Shown here: piece by piece, positions 38,432-47,020 of the stretch
Layout of the letters: every line of letters begins with the position of its first letter
Position numbering within the stretch: the first letter of the stretch is position 1
Source: a virus
Strand: one strand, 5' to 3'
Length of the DNA: 48,323 nt
IMG/VR virus record: IMGVR_UViG_3300030388_001859
Span: 1 to 48,323 of that record
Notes under the pieces: model-generated
What the model saw: only the letters and a program-made list of their open reading frames with translations
The model's database searches: none
What the model was told of the DNA's origin: nothing
Program-made: the position numbers and the translations under genes

Positions 38432-40246
38432 TTATACTAAGTCATAGATATCAAAATTCAGATTCCCACCCTTTGAATCTTTTTCTAAAATTTCTTCAAT
38501 TTTAATTTGTATGCTTGGATCTATTACATCATAAATCTCCTCAACAAAATCAGAGAAATCTAAGGTAGTGAAGAACTCTGAACTGTTTATACAAGTCATA
38601 ATTAAATCATCATTACCTAATTGCCCTGCATATGAACCGTTAGGTAGCTTTCCAAATGTAGAAGATTCTTTTACAGTTTCTTTATCAAATATTTGAATTT
38701 TATTTTGCGAAATGTATTTTTTAAAATTTTGACAAAAAATTGGTTTATTGTCTTTCTTTACCTTAAGGCCAAATTGTTTTATCTTAGCATCTACTCTGTG
38801 TTTAAATTTAACGATTGATTCTTCATCAAATTCATTTCTTTGAGGAAATACTGTTTCCATCCTTTTTATTAATTCACCACCAAACATATTCCATTCTATA
38901 ATTAGTTTTACATTTTCTGAGAAAAATAAATCAAATGATAAAATATACAATGATTTTGCAAATTCTTCAATAGTATGAGAATTACTTCTAAATCTACCTA
39001 CTTGGCTTATTCCAAAAAAGTCAACAAAACTTCCTGGCGTTGTTACACCACTCCAATCTTTAAAATCTAGCATTTTTACTTGAAAGATATTAATAACAGA
39101 ATAATCACCACCTACACCTTCTGCAATATCTACAGAGAATACCCAATAATTATAATCTTCTTCAATTTCATCTAAATTAAAACCTGGCTTCCATAATAAA
39201 CCAGAGTAATCAATTTCAGCATCATCAAATTCTGGTATTTCTTTATGTTCAAATTCTATTTGATTTTCAGTAAGCTTTTTTAAACTAGCGGCCCCTAATA
39301 ATAAAGAAGAGCCTGCTATAAATTGATTTCCGTATTGTCTGTTAAAAGCTTCATCACTACCTAAATTAGCAATTTCTTGTTGTGCCCATTTATCATCCCT
39401 ACCTGGAACATCCCACCAATCAACTCGGAATGGTGTATACTCACTTAACCCTTTATCAGCGGCAGTATAAATATCATAAAATTTATTAAAGCCATTAGGT
39501 GTACTGGTAATTATTACTTTAGAATTAGTTGATGCTGAAACTGTAGGATATACATTTTCATAAAAAGTATCTACAAAATTTGCAGGTATATGGGCAAACT
39601 CATCCATAAATAATAAATGAATAGTAAAACCAATTGCTGCTTTCTTAGTTGTAGTTTGACCTATGATCCTACAACCATTATCAAACTTGGAGTTAAACAC
39701 ATCCCATTTAAGAGTACCGGGCTTTATAAAGAAGGGTAAATGTTCTAATATAGTTTTACCTTTATCAATAATTTCTCTTGTTGTAGCACCCTTATTTGAA
39801 AGTATTAGCGAATTTTTATCAAAGTTAAATACTGAATACCATGCAATAAAAATAGATGAACATATAGTTTTACCAACTTGCCTACTTGCAAGACAAACAT
39901 TAAATCGCTCTGCTTGAAATTGCCTTAGCATTTCTTCTTGGTAAGGTCTTAGATTAATTGTCTGTAAACCATGATCTGTCATTACAGTACAATAGGTATT
40001 AGCAAAGTATACAATATCTTTTGCGCACCTTTTGATTTCTCTTAATTCATCTGGTGTATAATTAAATACAATGTTTCCTTTTCTTAGATTAGGATTACCT
40101 TCATAGAATGGCGTGGACTTAGGCTTATAACCTTCATCAATAGCTAGCATTAATTGTTCCACTTTCTTTGAAGTCCATGAAAATTGTTCTTGGCCTTTAG
40201 ATATCTTTAGTTCAAATCCTGCTGATTCTGCTTGTGGTTTAGCCAT
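38432..40246 (-). CDS. 17: Terminase large subunit (T4 gp17)
   Basis: 604 residues. The ATPase domain has Walker A ASRQVGKTICSS at about 120-131 and Walker B LLFMDEFAH at about 211-219 (with the catalytic Glu), coupling motif SNKGATTREI nearby. The nuclease domain (from about 360) has FSVDIAEGVGGDYSVINIF, the RNase H-like first Asp, and later LIIEWNMFGGEL and the C-terminal Asp region NDDLIMTCIN. The protein packages DNA into the prohead and cuts it. Size matches T4 gp17 (610). It overlaps the co-chaperonin gene by 8 bases and is followed by the sheath gene, the T4 order. Confidence 0.97.
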   Translation of the reverse strand: MAKPQAESAGFELKISKGQEQFSWTSKKVEQLMLAIDEGYKPKSTPFYEGNPNLRKGNIVFNYTPDELREIKRCAKDIVYFANTYCTVMTDHGLQTINLRPYQEEMLRQFQAERFNVCLASRQVGKTICSSIFIAWYSVFNFDKNSLILSNKGATTREIIDKGKTILEHLPFFIKPGTLKWDVFNSKFDNGCRIIGQTTTKKAAIGFTIHLLFMDEFAHIPANFVDTFYENVYPTVSASTNSKVIITSTPNGFNKFYDIYTAADKGLSEYTPFRVDWWDVPGRDDKWAQQEIANLGSDEAFNRQYGNQFIAGSSLLLGAASLKKLTENQIEFEHKEIPEFDDAEIDYSGLLWKPGFNLDEIEEDYNYWVFSVDIAEGVGGDYSVINIFQVKMLDFKDWSGVTTPGSFVDFFGISQVGRFRSNSHTIEEFAKSLYILSFDLFFSENVKLIIEWNMFGGELIKRMETVFPQRNEFDEESIVKFKHRVDAKIKQFGLKVKKDNKPIFCQNFKKYISQNKIQIFDKETVKESSTFGKLPNGSYAGQLGNDDLIMTCINSSEFFTTLDFSDFVEEIYDVIDPSIQIKIEEILEKDSKGGNLNFDIYDLV

Positions 40247-40505
40247 CGTTTTCCTCTAGTATAGCAATAATTTCATTAATGTGGATTATCTCGTACTCAA
40301 TATCATCCAATGTTGTTATTGTACCATTGCCTATATTTTTTAAAATAACATCGCCTTCTTTTAAATGCTCAGCTTCACCGGCATTAATAACCCTAGCCTT
40401 TCGGTTATGTTTTTCCTTAGGTATAATAATACCTGATGATGTTTTTTGTTCTTGCTGCTCAATTTCTTGAATTAGCAAATAATTATTCTTCATTTTCATT
40501 TCCAT
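40239..40505 (-). CDS. GroES-like co-chaperonin
   Basis: 88 residues with a Cpn10 fold. NNYLLIQEIEQQEQKTSSGI is followed by IIPKEKHNRKARVINAGE (the mobile-loop and barrel pattern TxxGIxxP), then EGDVILKNIGNGTITTLDDI and HINEIIAIL. GroES is 95-97 residues; this one is slightly shorter but contains the mobile loop. In T4 the corresponding function is gp31, which replaces host GroES for capsid folding. Here the gene lies between the terminase subunit genes rather than elsewhere, an unusual location. Possible start codons are three in-frame ATGs at 40505, 40499 and 40493; it overlaps both neighbours. Confidence 0.85.
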   Translation of the reverse strand: MEMKMKNNYLLIQEIEQQEQKTSSGIIIPKEKHNRKARVINAGEAEHLKEGDVILKNIGNGTITTLDDIEYEIIHINEIIAILEENDG

Positions 40506-41094
40506 CGACGTCTTGTATATCTTCTTCGTTAATTGTATCTTGTAAAGCTCTCATTAAATCCTTTGTCCCTCGAGATTTAATACCACTTTGTTTATTGGAT
40601 GATGAGGAGCTTTCAGTATTATGGTAAATATCAACATCACGTGATATCTTTTTAGCATTTTCTTCAATTGCCACCATATACATTGTTTGACTTTTAATAA
40701 TATCCAAAAGAGTTCTTTGTAAATCACTAAGTACTTCAAACATCCTCGGTGAAACATCACCTTCATGTATAGTTTCCATTAATAAGGTAATTGCTATTTC
40801 ACTATTTTGCATCTGTCTTATTAACATAGATAATGCAGATTCATCTAATTGAGCCTTAGCTCTAATATATTCATGCTCTGCAATAATCTCTTCACTTAAA
40901 TAAAAAGTTAATAGACTATTCATTACCTTTTCAGCCTTATTCTTAGCCCTAACTAATTGAGCACCTTGTCCACTATCACTACTGACAGGTTTAAGGTCTA
41001 ATTGGTTTTCTCCTAATCCTTCTACCTCATCAGGTAAATCATTTAAGAGATCTCCTAAACTATCACGAAACTTGTCTTTCGATGTTTCTTTCAT
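40483..41094 (-). CDS. 16: Probable terminase small subunit (T4 gp16)
   Basis: 203 residues, predominantly helical. The central region (AQLVRAKNKAEKVMNSLLTF then YLSEEIIAEHEYIRAKAQLD and IAITLLMETIHEG) resembles the oligomerisation core of T4 gp16-type proteins. The C-terminus (SRGTKDLMRALQDTINEEDI) is acidic. T4 gp16 is 164 residues. The identification rests mainly on its location directly before terminase large subunit and GroES-like genes; sequence motifs of small terminases are weak. It should recognise phage DNA and regulate gp17. An AT-rich TATAAAT element lies shortly before the ATG. Confidence 0.65.
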   Translation of the reverse strand: MKETSKDKFRDSLGDLLNDLPDEVEGLGENQLDLKPVSSDSGQGAQLVRAKNKAEKVMNSLLTFYLSEEIIAEHEYIRAKAQLDESALSMLIRQMQNSEIAITLLMETIHEGDVSPRMFEVLSDLQRTLLDIIKSQTMYMVAIEENAKKISRDVDIYHNTESSSSSNKQSGIKSRGTKDLMRALQDTINEEDIQDVDGNENEE

Positions 41095-41123
41095 ATAACT
41101 AAATTTATAATATATATTCCAAG

Positions 41124-43154
41124 TTACCTTGGGTTAGTAACGGTTGGTAGTAATAATTCTGGTGAAGCATTATCTAATAATAAAGCTAAATGAGAATCTT
41201 TTACTACATATTGACTTAAAATTAATTCTTGTAATCCTTCTTCTATCGGTTGGCTCCATATTCTAATGTTAGTTAAATCAGTTTGGCAACCTAATAATTT
41301 CCATGCATAACCATCAATCATTCCTGTTTCTGGTATTGTTTTAGTCTCAGTAAAAATCCTTGTAAGATCAGAGGACTTTTCTGGATTAATTGATCCTGCT
41401 ACATCTTTAGCATTATATAAGAATAATGATAATTGTTTAGCTAAATTATTTAAATTAATAGTAGCAGCATACCATTTACCTTTATTTAATGCTACTGGAG
41501 CTAAGGTTGCTTTTGATAAATCATACTTATAATAATTGTTAACTCCTGAATCCTTTAAACTAATTATAAACCAGTTTAAAGTAAATGTAAAGCTTGCTAG
41601 TACTGTTGTAGGATTTTGGTCTGTATCATATTGTAAAAAGGTATTGCTTATTTCTTTAGCAAATTTTGCTGTTGGTGTAATTGTACTATCTATATAAGGA
41701 GTATCTAAAGTTAAAGTGTTAGTAGCTGTATCAACTGATTTAACTCTTTGTATACCATTATACGAAGTAGTACCACTTACATTAATCCAATCACCTACTT
41801 TTATTACATCGGATGCTGGTGCAGTAGGGAAAACGTTTACATTTGTATTTAAACGAAGCATAGGATAGGTTGCACTATTAGATATTGCATCGAACATTAG
41901 ATTCTTTTGTACTGCTGTAACATATTGAGGCCTAAACCAGAATGTAAAAGCTCTATTTTCAGTATTCGTCCATCCACCTTTATAACGATATTTAACAGCA
42001 ATTGATGGATCTGCATTATATGCATTAGTTAATGTTCCTAGTGAATAATGATATTTAGAAATGATTGTCCACTGATTGTAAACATTCTCTTCTTTAATAG
42101 TCATCTTTTTATTTAAAGCTCTTCTTACATAATCATTTGCTTGGCTACCTATAGTATTATACTCATTAGGTTTTCTAACATCTTTAAATTCATTTTCTCT
42201 TTCAACTCTAAACTTTTCTTCAACATTTGAAACTAAGGCTTCAGTAGAAGCTTCAGCTGCATCTCCTAATACAGTATCTTCATAACCAACATTCGTTCTT
42301 TGTTGGTACGTAACTAAACTTACTCTCCAATAAGATCCAGTATACATAAAATCATCAGCTTCTGCTATTGCATCAACTTCATACATCCTATTCATAAATT
42401 GTTTAAAATATAAATAGTCTCTCATTTGCGGTTTAGAACCTATTCCAAAGATTGCTTCGAATGCAGACTTAACAATATGAATTTCAAATTGAACAGGAAA
42501 ATCCATCATTAATGGATTAAAGGCAATATCCCTAGTAGGTAATTCATTATCAGGAATTAATATCTTAACTTCACCTTCTTTTATAACATCAAATAATGAA
42601 TACTCTTTTAAGATAACATCTCTACTTCTTTGATCTGCTTTAGTTTTGTAATAGTCAACACAAAAACCGAATAGATTAGATGCCATTGCAGACAACTGAG
42701 TATACATTTGACCAGCTCTAGATATGTCATATGGATTCCAACCACCATCACAGCAATCAAATGCTAAGTTTAATGCGCCTGAACAACCGTCAACTCCACC
42801 ACAATCAATTTGTGGTATTTTACATATTACTCCACCATCAGTAACAATCTCTAAAGCAATTGAAACAAAAGTTAATGTACAATCACCAACTTGTGTATAT
42901 CTATATTCAATCCAAAATTTATTTGCTGGGTTTAATACTAAAGATTTCAGGTTAGCATCTGTTAATGTAACCCAATCAGAATAAGTTACACCATCAATAC
43001 CCCATCTATAATCCTTGTTATAAAAACAAGAAGTATCCTCACCTGTAATAACATCAGTAAATCCTAATACTTCGGTTACATTTTCATAAGGTGTCTTAAG
43101 ACTAACTAATAGTTGATCTCCGCTAGCATCTGTTGATGATCCTGTTACTGCCAT
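41124..43154 (-). CDS. Large virion structural protein with LamG-like C-terminus
   Basis: 676 residues. The N-terminal 140 residues are Cys-rich (CKIPQIDCGGVDGCSGALN then DCCDGGWNP), the middle is a long helical or mixed segment (YFKQFMNRMYEVDAIAEADD, KFRVERENEFKD), and the C-terminal third has concanavalin/LamG-like beta strands (ENRAFTFWFRPQYV ... KWYAATINLNNLAKQLSLFL ... TDLTNIRIWSQPIEEG). LamG modules bind sugars or other ligands, so host-surface or neck/baseplate binding is likely. The position upstream of gene 16 is where T4 has neck genes. A short CCAAG-GTAA-CTTGG hairpin overlaps its stop codon. Confidence 0.6.
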   Translation of the reverse strand: MAVTGSSTDASGDQLLVSLKTPYENVTEVLGFTDVITGEDTSCFYNKDYRWGIDGVTYSDWVTLTDANLKSLVLNPANKFWIEYRYTQVGDCTLTFVSIALEIVTDGGVICKIPQIDCGGVDGCSGALNLAFDCCDGGWNPYDISRAGQMYTQLSAMASNLFGFCVDYYKTKADQRSRDVILKEYSLFDVIKEGEVKILIPDNELPTRDIAFNPLMMDFPVQFEIHIVKSAFEAIFGIGSKPQMRDYLYFKQFMNRMYEVDAIAEADDFMYTGSYWRVSLVTYQQRTNVGYEDTVLGDAAEASTEALVSNVEEKFRVERENEFKDVRKPNEYNTIGSQANDYVRRALNKKMTIKEENVYNQWTIISKYHYSLGTLTNAYNADPSIAVKYRYKGGWTNTENRAFTFWFRPQYVTAVQKNLMFDAISNSATYPMLRLNTNVNVFPTAPASDVIKVGDWINVSGTTSYNGIQRVKSVDTATNTLTLDTPYIDSTITPTAKFAKEISNTFLQYDTDQNPTTVLASFTFTLNWFIISLKDSGVNNYYKYDLSKATLAPVALNKGKWYAATINLNNLAKQLSLFLYNAKDVAGSINPEKSSDLTRIFTETKTIPETGMIDGYAWKLLGCQTDLTNIRIWSQPIEEGLQELILSQYVVKDSHLALLLDNASPELLLPTVTNPR

Positions 43155-43155
43155 G

Positions 43156-43416
43156 TTATGAGTTTATTTGTTGATCTTCTGATTTATCAATTTTCTTAGC
43201 CCATATTTTATCAGCAGAAGCTAATCCTAAACCACCAATGCATATTGCAGCTACAGCATTTATTAAAGCTGGCTCTACTGGTTGTTCAGTATAAAGGTTA
43301 ATGAAAAGTGCTGCGCATAAGGATAAGCCTGCAGTTATTCCTATAAATCTTTTTGAAGAAGGTGTACCTTTTTCATCTCTTAAAAGGCCACTAATCCAAC
43401 TTATTATCTTTTTCAT
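43156..43416 (-). CDS. Two-helix membrane protein, holin candidate
   Basis: 86 residues from the ATG at 43416 (MKKIISWISGLLRDEKGTPS onward); an earlier in-frame TTG at 43422 is less likely. Two hydrophobic segments are at about 23-40 (RFIGITAGLSLCAALFIN) and 50-66 (LINAVAAICIGGLGLAS), separated by a short polar loop. A charged C-terminus (KIDKSEDQQINS) follows. Size and topology match class II holins that let endolysin reach the wall. No endolysin was recognised adjacent, so the assignment is provisional. It is one base from the large structural gene. Confidence 0.55.
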   Translation of the reverse strand: MKKIISWISGLLRDEKGTPSSKRFIGITAGLSLCAALFINLYTEQPVEPALINAVAAICIGGLGLASADKIWAKKIDKSEDQQINS

Positions 43417-43426
43417 ATACAAACAT

Positions 43427-43440
43427 TATTTGTTTATATA
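43427..43440 (-). promoter_or_regulatory. Promoter-like motif TATATAAACAAATA
   Basis: Recurrent motif in a diverged form; the core ends 17 bases before the holin-like ATG at 43416. Confidence 0.4.
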
Positions 43441-43448
43441 TTCATGTT

Positions 43449-44117
43449 CTAATACGGTGTATAATCAGTCTTAACTAATAAAATTGGATTGTCTTCTTCT
43501 ATTTTAGGATCTACTGAAGTAATAATTTCAAATGTATCTACTTTATGAGATTCATCCATTTCAGCAAGAATGTCAAACAAGGTAACTGCGTGAATATAAA
43601 AATAAGGATTTCTTTCTAAATATTTATTGTTTATTATACCAACATCTATAAACCCTTTATTAAAAATATCTAATTGCTCTCTATCTAATATTTTAGTTAA
43701 ATCAAAAAGACCTTCTATAATATTAAAATGAAAACTTACAATTTCATGACCGCTTTCAATTTTTATTAATCTAGAAAAATCTTTTTCATCTGATATTTTA
43801 AATGTAATCTTTTCAAGGTTTGATAACCTTTTTATAATAGATTGTAAAAAGAAAATGGAATTAGGCTTAAAGTTAGGATTAGGCAATAAGTCTTGTTCTA
43901 CTGTTTTTTGTAGCTGTGCACGTAAAAATGCAGAGGTTTGTATTGCCCTTTCAAATTGATCTAATGAAACAATAAACTCTTCTAATTTATTAGATTCATT
44001 TTTACACTCCTTTTTTACTCTAGATATAATCAGATTATCAATATAATCATTCTTATATAAAGTAAATGCAATATGGGTTGGTATTTCTAATTCAAATTTA
44101 TTATCAATTAACATCAT
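43449..44117 (-). CDS. Unknown protein, 222 residues
   Basis: Begins MMLIDNKFELEIPTHIAFTL from the second of three consecutive potential starts (GTG ATG ATG); the first would extend it by one residue and overlap the upstream gene more. No membrane segment or catalytic motif is visible. The sequence alternates hydrophobic and charged helices (DNLIISRVKKECKNESNKLE, NSIFFLQSIIKRLSNLEKIT). It lies between the clamp-loader-like and holin-like genes and overlaps the former by 14 bases, so it belongs to the replication transcript. No function is assigned. Confidence 0.55.
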   Translation of the reverse strand: MMLIDNKFELEIPTHIAFTLYKNDYIDNLIISRVKKECKNESNKLEEFIVSLDQFERAIQTSAFLRAQLQKTVEQDLLPNPNFKPNSIFFLQSIIKRLSNLEKITFKISDEKDFSRLIKIESGHEIVSFHFNIIEGLFDLTKILDREQLDIFNKGFIDVGIINNKYLERNPYFYIHAVTLFDILAEMDESHKVDTFEIITSVDPKIEEDNPILLVKTDYTPY

Positions 44118-44514
44118 CACTCATCTGTTTTTCTAATACATTTATTGCATTCTTAATTTCAGATGGGTGGTGCTTCATTGCTTCTTTAAAATCGCGTTCA
44201 CCTATTTCATTAATCTTTAAATATAGATCTAATGCTTTAGGATTAGGGTCCCACGCTTTTACTTTTTTAGGTGCCTTAGTTTTAGTATAAATAAATCCAG
44301 GTACTCTATTAAATTTTGATGCAACCATTCTCCACGCTTCTGCTTGACCTACTGGATCAATCTTCAGTGCATTAAACATATTTGCTTGAATAGGAAATTT
44401 AATACTCATAAATCTATTTGTCATAAATGAATTTTTAGATTTATCATATCCTTTTAATTTTTCCCATTGCGGATCTCGACCAAACAAGACCTTTATGTAA
44501 TCAAATAACTTCAT
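44104..44514 (-). CDS. Possible clamp-loader small subunit (T4 gp62-like) or unknown
   Basis: 136 residues. The segment YDKSKNSFMTNRFMSIKFPI and the rest (ANMFNALKIDPVGQAEAWRM, then KAPKKVKAWDPNP) recall the short loader subunits of T4-like phages (NRFxSxx ... KxxKKxxW), but the match is loose and T4 gp62 is longer (187). Its place two genes downstream of gp44 supports the idea, as T4 pairs 44 with 62. Alternatively it is an unrelated small protein. Basic and hydrophilic overall, with no membrane segment. Confidence 0.35.
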   Translation of the reverse strand: MKLFDYIKVLFGRDPQWEKLKGYDKSKNSFMTNRFMSIKFPIQANMFNALKIDPVGQAEAWRMVASKFNRVPGFIYTKTKAPKKVKAWDPNPKALDLYLKINEIGERDFKEAMKHHPSEIKNAINVLEKQMSDDVN

Positions 44515-44561
44515 TACTTTTATTATTTATACGACTGATTGATACAATTGTTTTCTAGTTT

Positions 44562-45800
44562 TTAGAAAATCTTTCCTTTGGATTTTTTATTAGTAATAAA
44601 TGACATATCATTGTTATCATCATCTTTATCACCTTTAAAGAAACTTGCCTTAAATGCAGAGTTATCATCACCATCATACTCTGTACCTTCTACTATTTTT
44701 TTCATAGTTGATACATTAGGTAATTTTAATTCATTAATGTTTATTTTAGATTCTACTGATTTAAACATTTCATCCAAAATACCTTCTGGTATAGTATGAG
44801 AACTAAGTACCATTAGATTAACATTGGATTTAAGATTAGTTATAATCTGTTCTCTGCTCATATGTTTAGCTTTCATATGTCTAATAGTTATATTTGCTAA
44901 ATCAGTAATATAACCTTCTTCATATAAATACATATGAGATAATGTACCATGCTTTTGTTTGAATTCATTTATAATAGCAGTTGCTTTACCTTCACTAATA
45001 CCATATCTTCTTGATTTTCCATTTTTAGGAGTAGAGATATGCCAATAAGCAGGTGGAACATTATCACCTGAATCACCAGTTAGAACTTTACGAAAACGGA
45101 ATTCCTCTGGATCTACTTCTATTACAGAAACTTTCTTTTTAGCAATTATTGATGATAATAATTTTTTAGATTGAGCTTCTGGTGTAGATGAAGATTTTAA
45201 TACATCAAATATATCTTTAGAGGTTTCTTCTTCTTTGGTAGTAAGCCATTCAGAAAAACCTTGATATGTATACATTTTTTTATGAGCCGGTGAAAATAAG
45301 ATTGTATGAGTACTGTTTGTTTTACTTCTGTTTACCAGTTGAACTAAATCTCTATCACCAGTAAACATAATAACTGATTTGTCATTTGCTAATGATTCAG
45401 TATTCCATGCATACATAAGATCATCTCCTTCTGCGCCATCTATTTTAGAATAGATAACACCTTGTTTAATAAGTAGCTGAGTAAATTCTTCTGTAACTTT
45501 AGAAAAGTTTTTCCAATTAATTGAACTATCTTGTTTACGATTACCTTTATATTCTGCATCTGGATAAAAATCCTTTCTCCATGACCTTGAATCAATAGTC
45601 CACACTACCTTATCTATAAGTCCTTCGAATAATCTAATCTGATATGCAAAGTCAGTTGCCAGCTTTCTCATAAAAACGATTGCGTCTTCATCAGTACCTA
45701 GCATTTCATCTTTTTTGGATTTTCTTGGTAAAACGTATAATGTTCTAAAAAGAAAATAATTACCGTCTATTACGAATGTATGCCTTCCTGTTTTTCTCAT
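44562..45800 (-). CDS. rnh: FEN-type 5'-3' exonuclease (T4 RNase H family)
   Basis: 412 residues of the flap endonuclease family. Metal-ligand Asp in TFVIDGNYFLFRTLYVL; KVVWTIDSRSWRKDFYPDAE, then YKGNRK; GAEGDDLMYAW with two acidic residues; VIMFTGDRDLVQLV with GDxD. The H2TH-like region follows (GISEGKATAII). T4 RNase H is 305 residues, so this protein has a longer C-terminal region of unknown role. It should remove RNA primers and flaps from lagging strand fragments. It is located between the clamp loader and the gp62-like gene, inside the replication block. Confidence 0.9.
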   Translation of the reverse strand: MRKTGRHTFVIDGNYFLFRTLYVLPRKSKKDEMLGTDEDAIVFMRKLATDFAYQIRLFEGLIDKVVWTIDSRSWRKDFYPDAEYKGNRKQDSSINWKNFSKVTEEFTQLLIKQGVIYSKIDGAEGDDLMYAWNTESLANDKSVIMFTGDRDLVQLVNRSKTNSTHTILFSPAHKKMYTYQGFSEWLTTKEEETSKDIFDVLKSSSTPEAQSKKLLSSIIAKKKVSVIEVDPEEFRFRKVLTGDSGDNVPPAYWHISTPKNGKSRRYGISEGKATAIINEFKQKHGTLSHMYLYEEGYITDLANITIRHMKAKHMSREQIITNLKSNVNLMVLSSHTIPEGILDEMFKSVESKININELKLPNVSTMKKIVEGTEYDGDDNSAFKASFFKGDKDDDNNDMSFITNKKSKGKIF

Positions 45801-45832
45801 TGTATTAGTATTTAATATAATAATAACAAATT

Positions 45833-45988
45833 TTAGTTATTACTGAAAGTAGATTTTAATGTTTTTTCTTCGCATTCTTCTTTTGTTAGTTTATTCTTTC
45901 TTAAGTAATAATAGTTACTAACAGCTTGTCCTAATTGATAATGATTAGGAAACTTTTTTATTAATGCTTCTAGGAATTGTGATCTCAT
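45833..45988 (-). CDS. Small helical protein coupled to the clamp loader gene
   Basis: 51 residues (MRSQFLEALIKKFPNHYQLG, then QAVSNYYYLRKNKLTKEECE, ending KTLKSTFSNN), positively charged, with one amphipathic helix. It starts in the stop region of the clamp loader gene by ATGA overlap, so it is probably co-translated, which supports it as a real gene. No family is recognised; a small DNA-replication accessory is possible. Confidence 0.5.
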   Translation of the reverse strand: MRSQFLEALIKKFPNHYQLGQAVSNYYYLRKNKLTKEECEEKTLKSTFSNN

Positions 45989-46947
45989 GCTCCATTTAAT
46001 ATTGATTGCAGTTCATAAATACATGCAAGCATTGATACCGCAGGATCTATTACTTGTTGTCTTTGTGATTGGTACTTAGCTACTGTTATAATTATTTGTG
46101 GAATAAACTGAATGTATGATTGTCTTTCTTGTTGAACAAATTCTATAAACTCTGCACCTAGAGAAGATAAAACATCATCAGATCTATTTGCATAATTTGA
46201 TAACATATATTGATAATTTTTTACTGGATCTGTCCCATCTATAACTAAATCATAAATATCTCTATAAACCGAACTAAATTGTTTTATATCATCAACAGTT
46301 ATTGTATCTTTACCTTGTGATTGAAAACCTTGTAACTGATTAAGCATATTTCTTAAATCAGGAAATTTTCTTTTTACTAACTCAACAGCTGCATGTTTGT
46401 CTATACCAATTTCTTCATCCTTACAGATTTTCAGAATCCTCATAATGTAACTTTTCATTATTTCAGTTTCTTCTTCTTTAGAAAAATCAAAATCAATCAT
46501 TTCAAATCTTGATTGAATTGGATCTGGTACTTTATTAATATAATTACATGTTGCCACGAATCTTGCATTTGTTGCAAATTGATCCATAGTAGCTCTTAAT
46601 GCTTTAAAGAATTGATCAGATACACCGTCAATCTCATCTAATATAATTACTTTTAGTTTTCCTGGCTCATCCATTATAGAACGATTAGCACAGAAGTCAG
46701 TTATTCTATTTCTTACAACATCTACAGAAGTATCGGTTGATGCATTAATATAAAGATATGGATGTTTAAAATGTTTTACTAAAACTTTAGCAGCAGATGT
46801 CTTACCTGTACCTGGACTACCGTGTAATAATAAATGTTGATAAACGCCCTTACTCAATTTCTCACCTACTCTTTTAGGTGTTATTAAATCTTCTAATGCC
46901 TTTGGGCGATATTTTTCTGTAAGTAAAATGTTTTGTATATTCCGCAT
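45985..46947 (-). CDS. 44: Sliding-clamp loader ATPase (T4 gp44)
   Basis: 320 residues of the RFC/AAA+ type. Opening YRPKALEDLITPKRVGEKL is the family start (EKYRPK). Walker A is HGSPGTGKTSAAK at about 42-54, Walker B with DExx is KVIILDEIDGV at about 99-109, sensor 1 is ARFVATCNYIN and the RFC box is SRFEMIDF (Cys replaced by Phe). It loads the phage sliding clamp onto DNA using ATP. T4 gp44 has 319 residues. The gene is immediately next to a divergent plus-strand gene, with a promoter-like motif 14 bases upstream of its ATG. Confidence 0.95.
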   Translation of the reverse strand: MRNIQNILLTEKYRPKALEDLITPKRVGEKLSKGVYQHLLLHGSPGTGKTSAAKVLVKHFKHPYLYINASTDTSVDVVRNRITDFCANRSIMDEPGKLKVIILDEIDGVSDQFFKALRATMDQFATNARFVATCNYINKVPDPIQSRFEMIDFDFSKEEETEIMKSYIMRILKICKDEEIGIDKHAAVELVKRKFPDLRNMLNQLQGFQSQGKDTITVDDIKQFSSVYRDIYDLVIDGTDPVKNYQYMLSNYANRSDDVLSSLGAEFIEFVQQERQSYIQFIPQIIITVAKYQSQRQQVIDPAVSMLACIYELQSILNGA

Positions 46948-46954
46948 GAATTGA

Positions 46955-46968
46955 TTTATTTTTATATG
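46955..46968 (-). promoter_or_regulatory. Promoter-like motif CATATAAAAATAAA
   Basis: Recurrent motif 14 bases before the gp44 ATG. The region 46948-47020 also holds the divergent motif for the plus-strand gene. Confidence 0.5.
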
Positions 46969-47001
46969 GTAAAGATAGTGAGTTGTTTACACTGAAATAA
47001 A

Positions 47002-47011
47002 TATAAAAATA
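47002..47011 (+). promoter_or_regulatory. Plus-strand promoter-like motif TATAAAAATA
   Basis: Lies within AAATATAAAAATAGC; the TATAAAA part ends 12 bases before the ATG at 47021. This shows the motif follows gene orientation. Confidence 0.4.
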
Positions 47012-47020
47012 GCAAACTCA

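Noticed and set aside
40554-40766. 70-residue minus-strand frame inside gene 16 region
   Set aside because: Alternative frame of the probable terminase small subunit gene, composition inconsistent with a real protein and no start context.
41119-41132. Hairpin CCAAG-GTAA-CTTGG as terminator
   Set aside because: Five base pairs, overlaps a stop codon, and no T-run follows on the minus strand.
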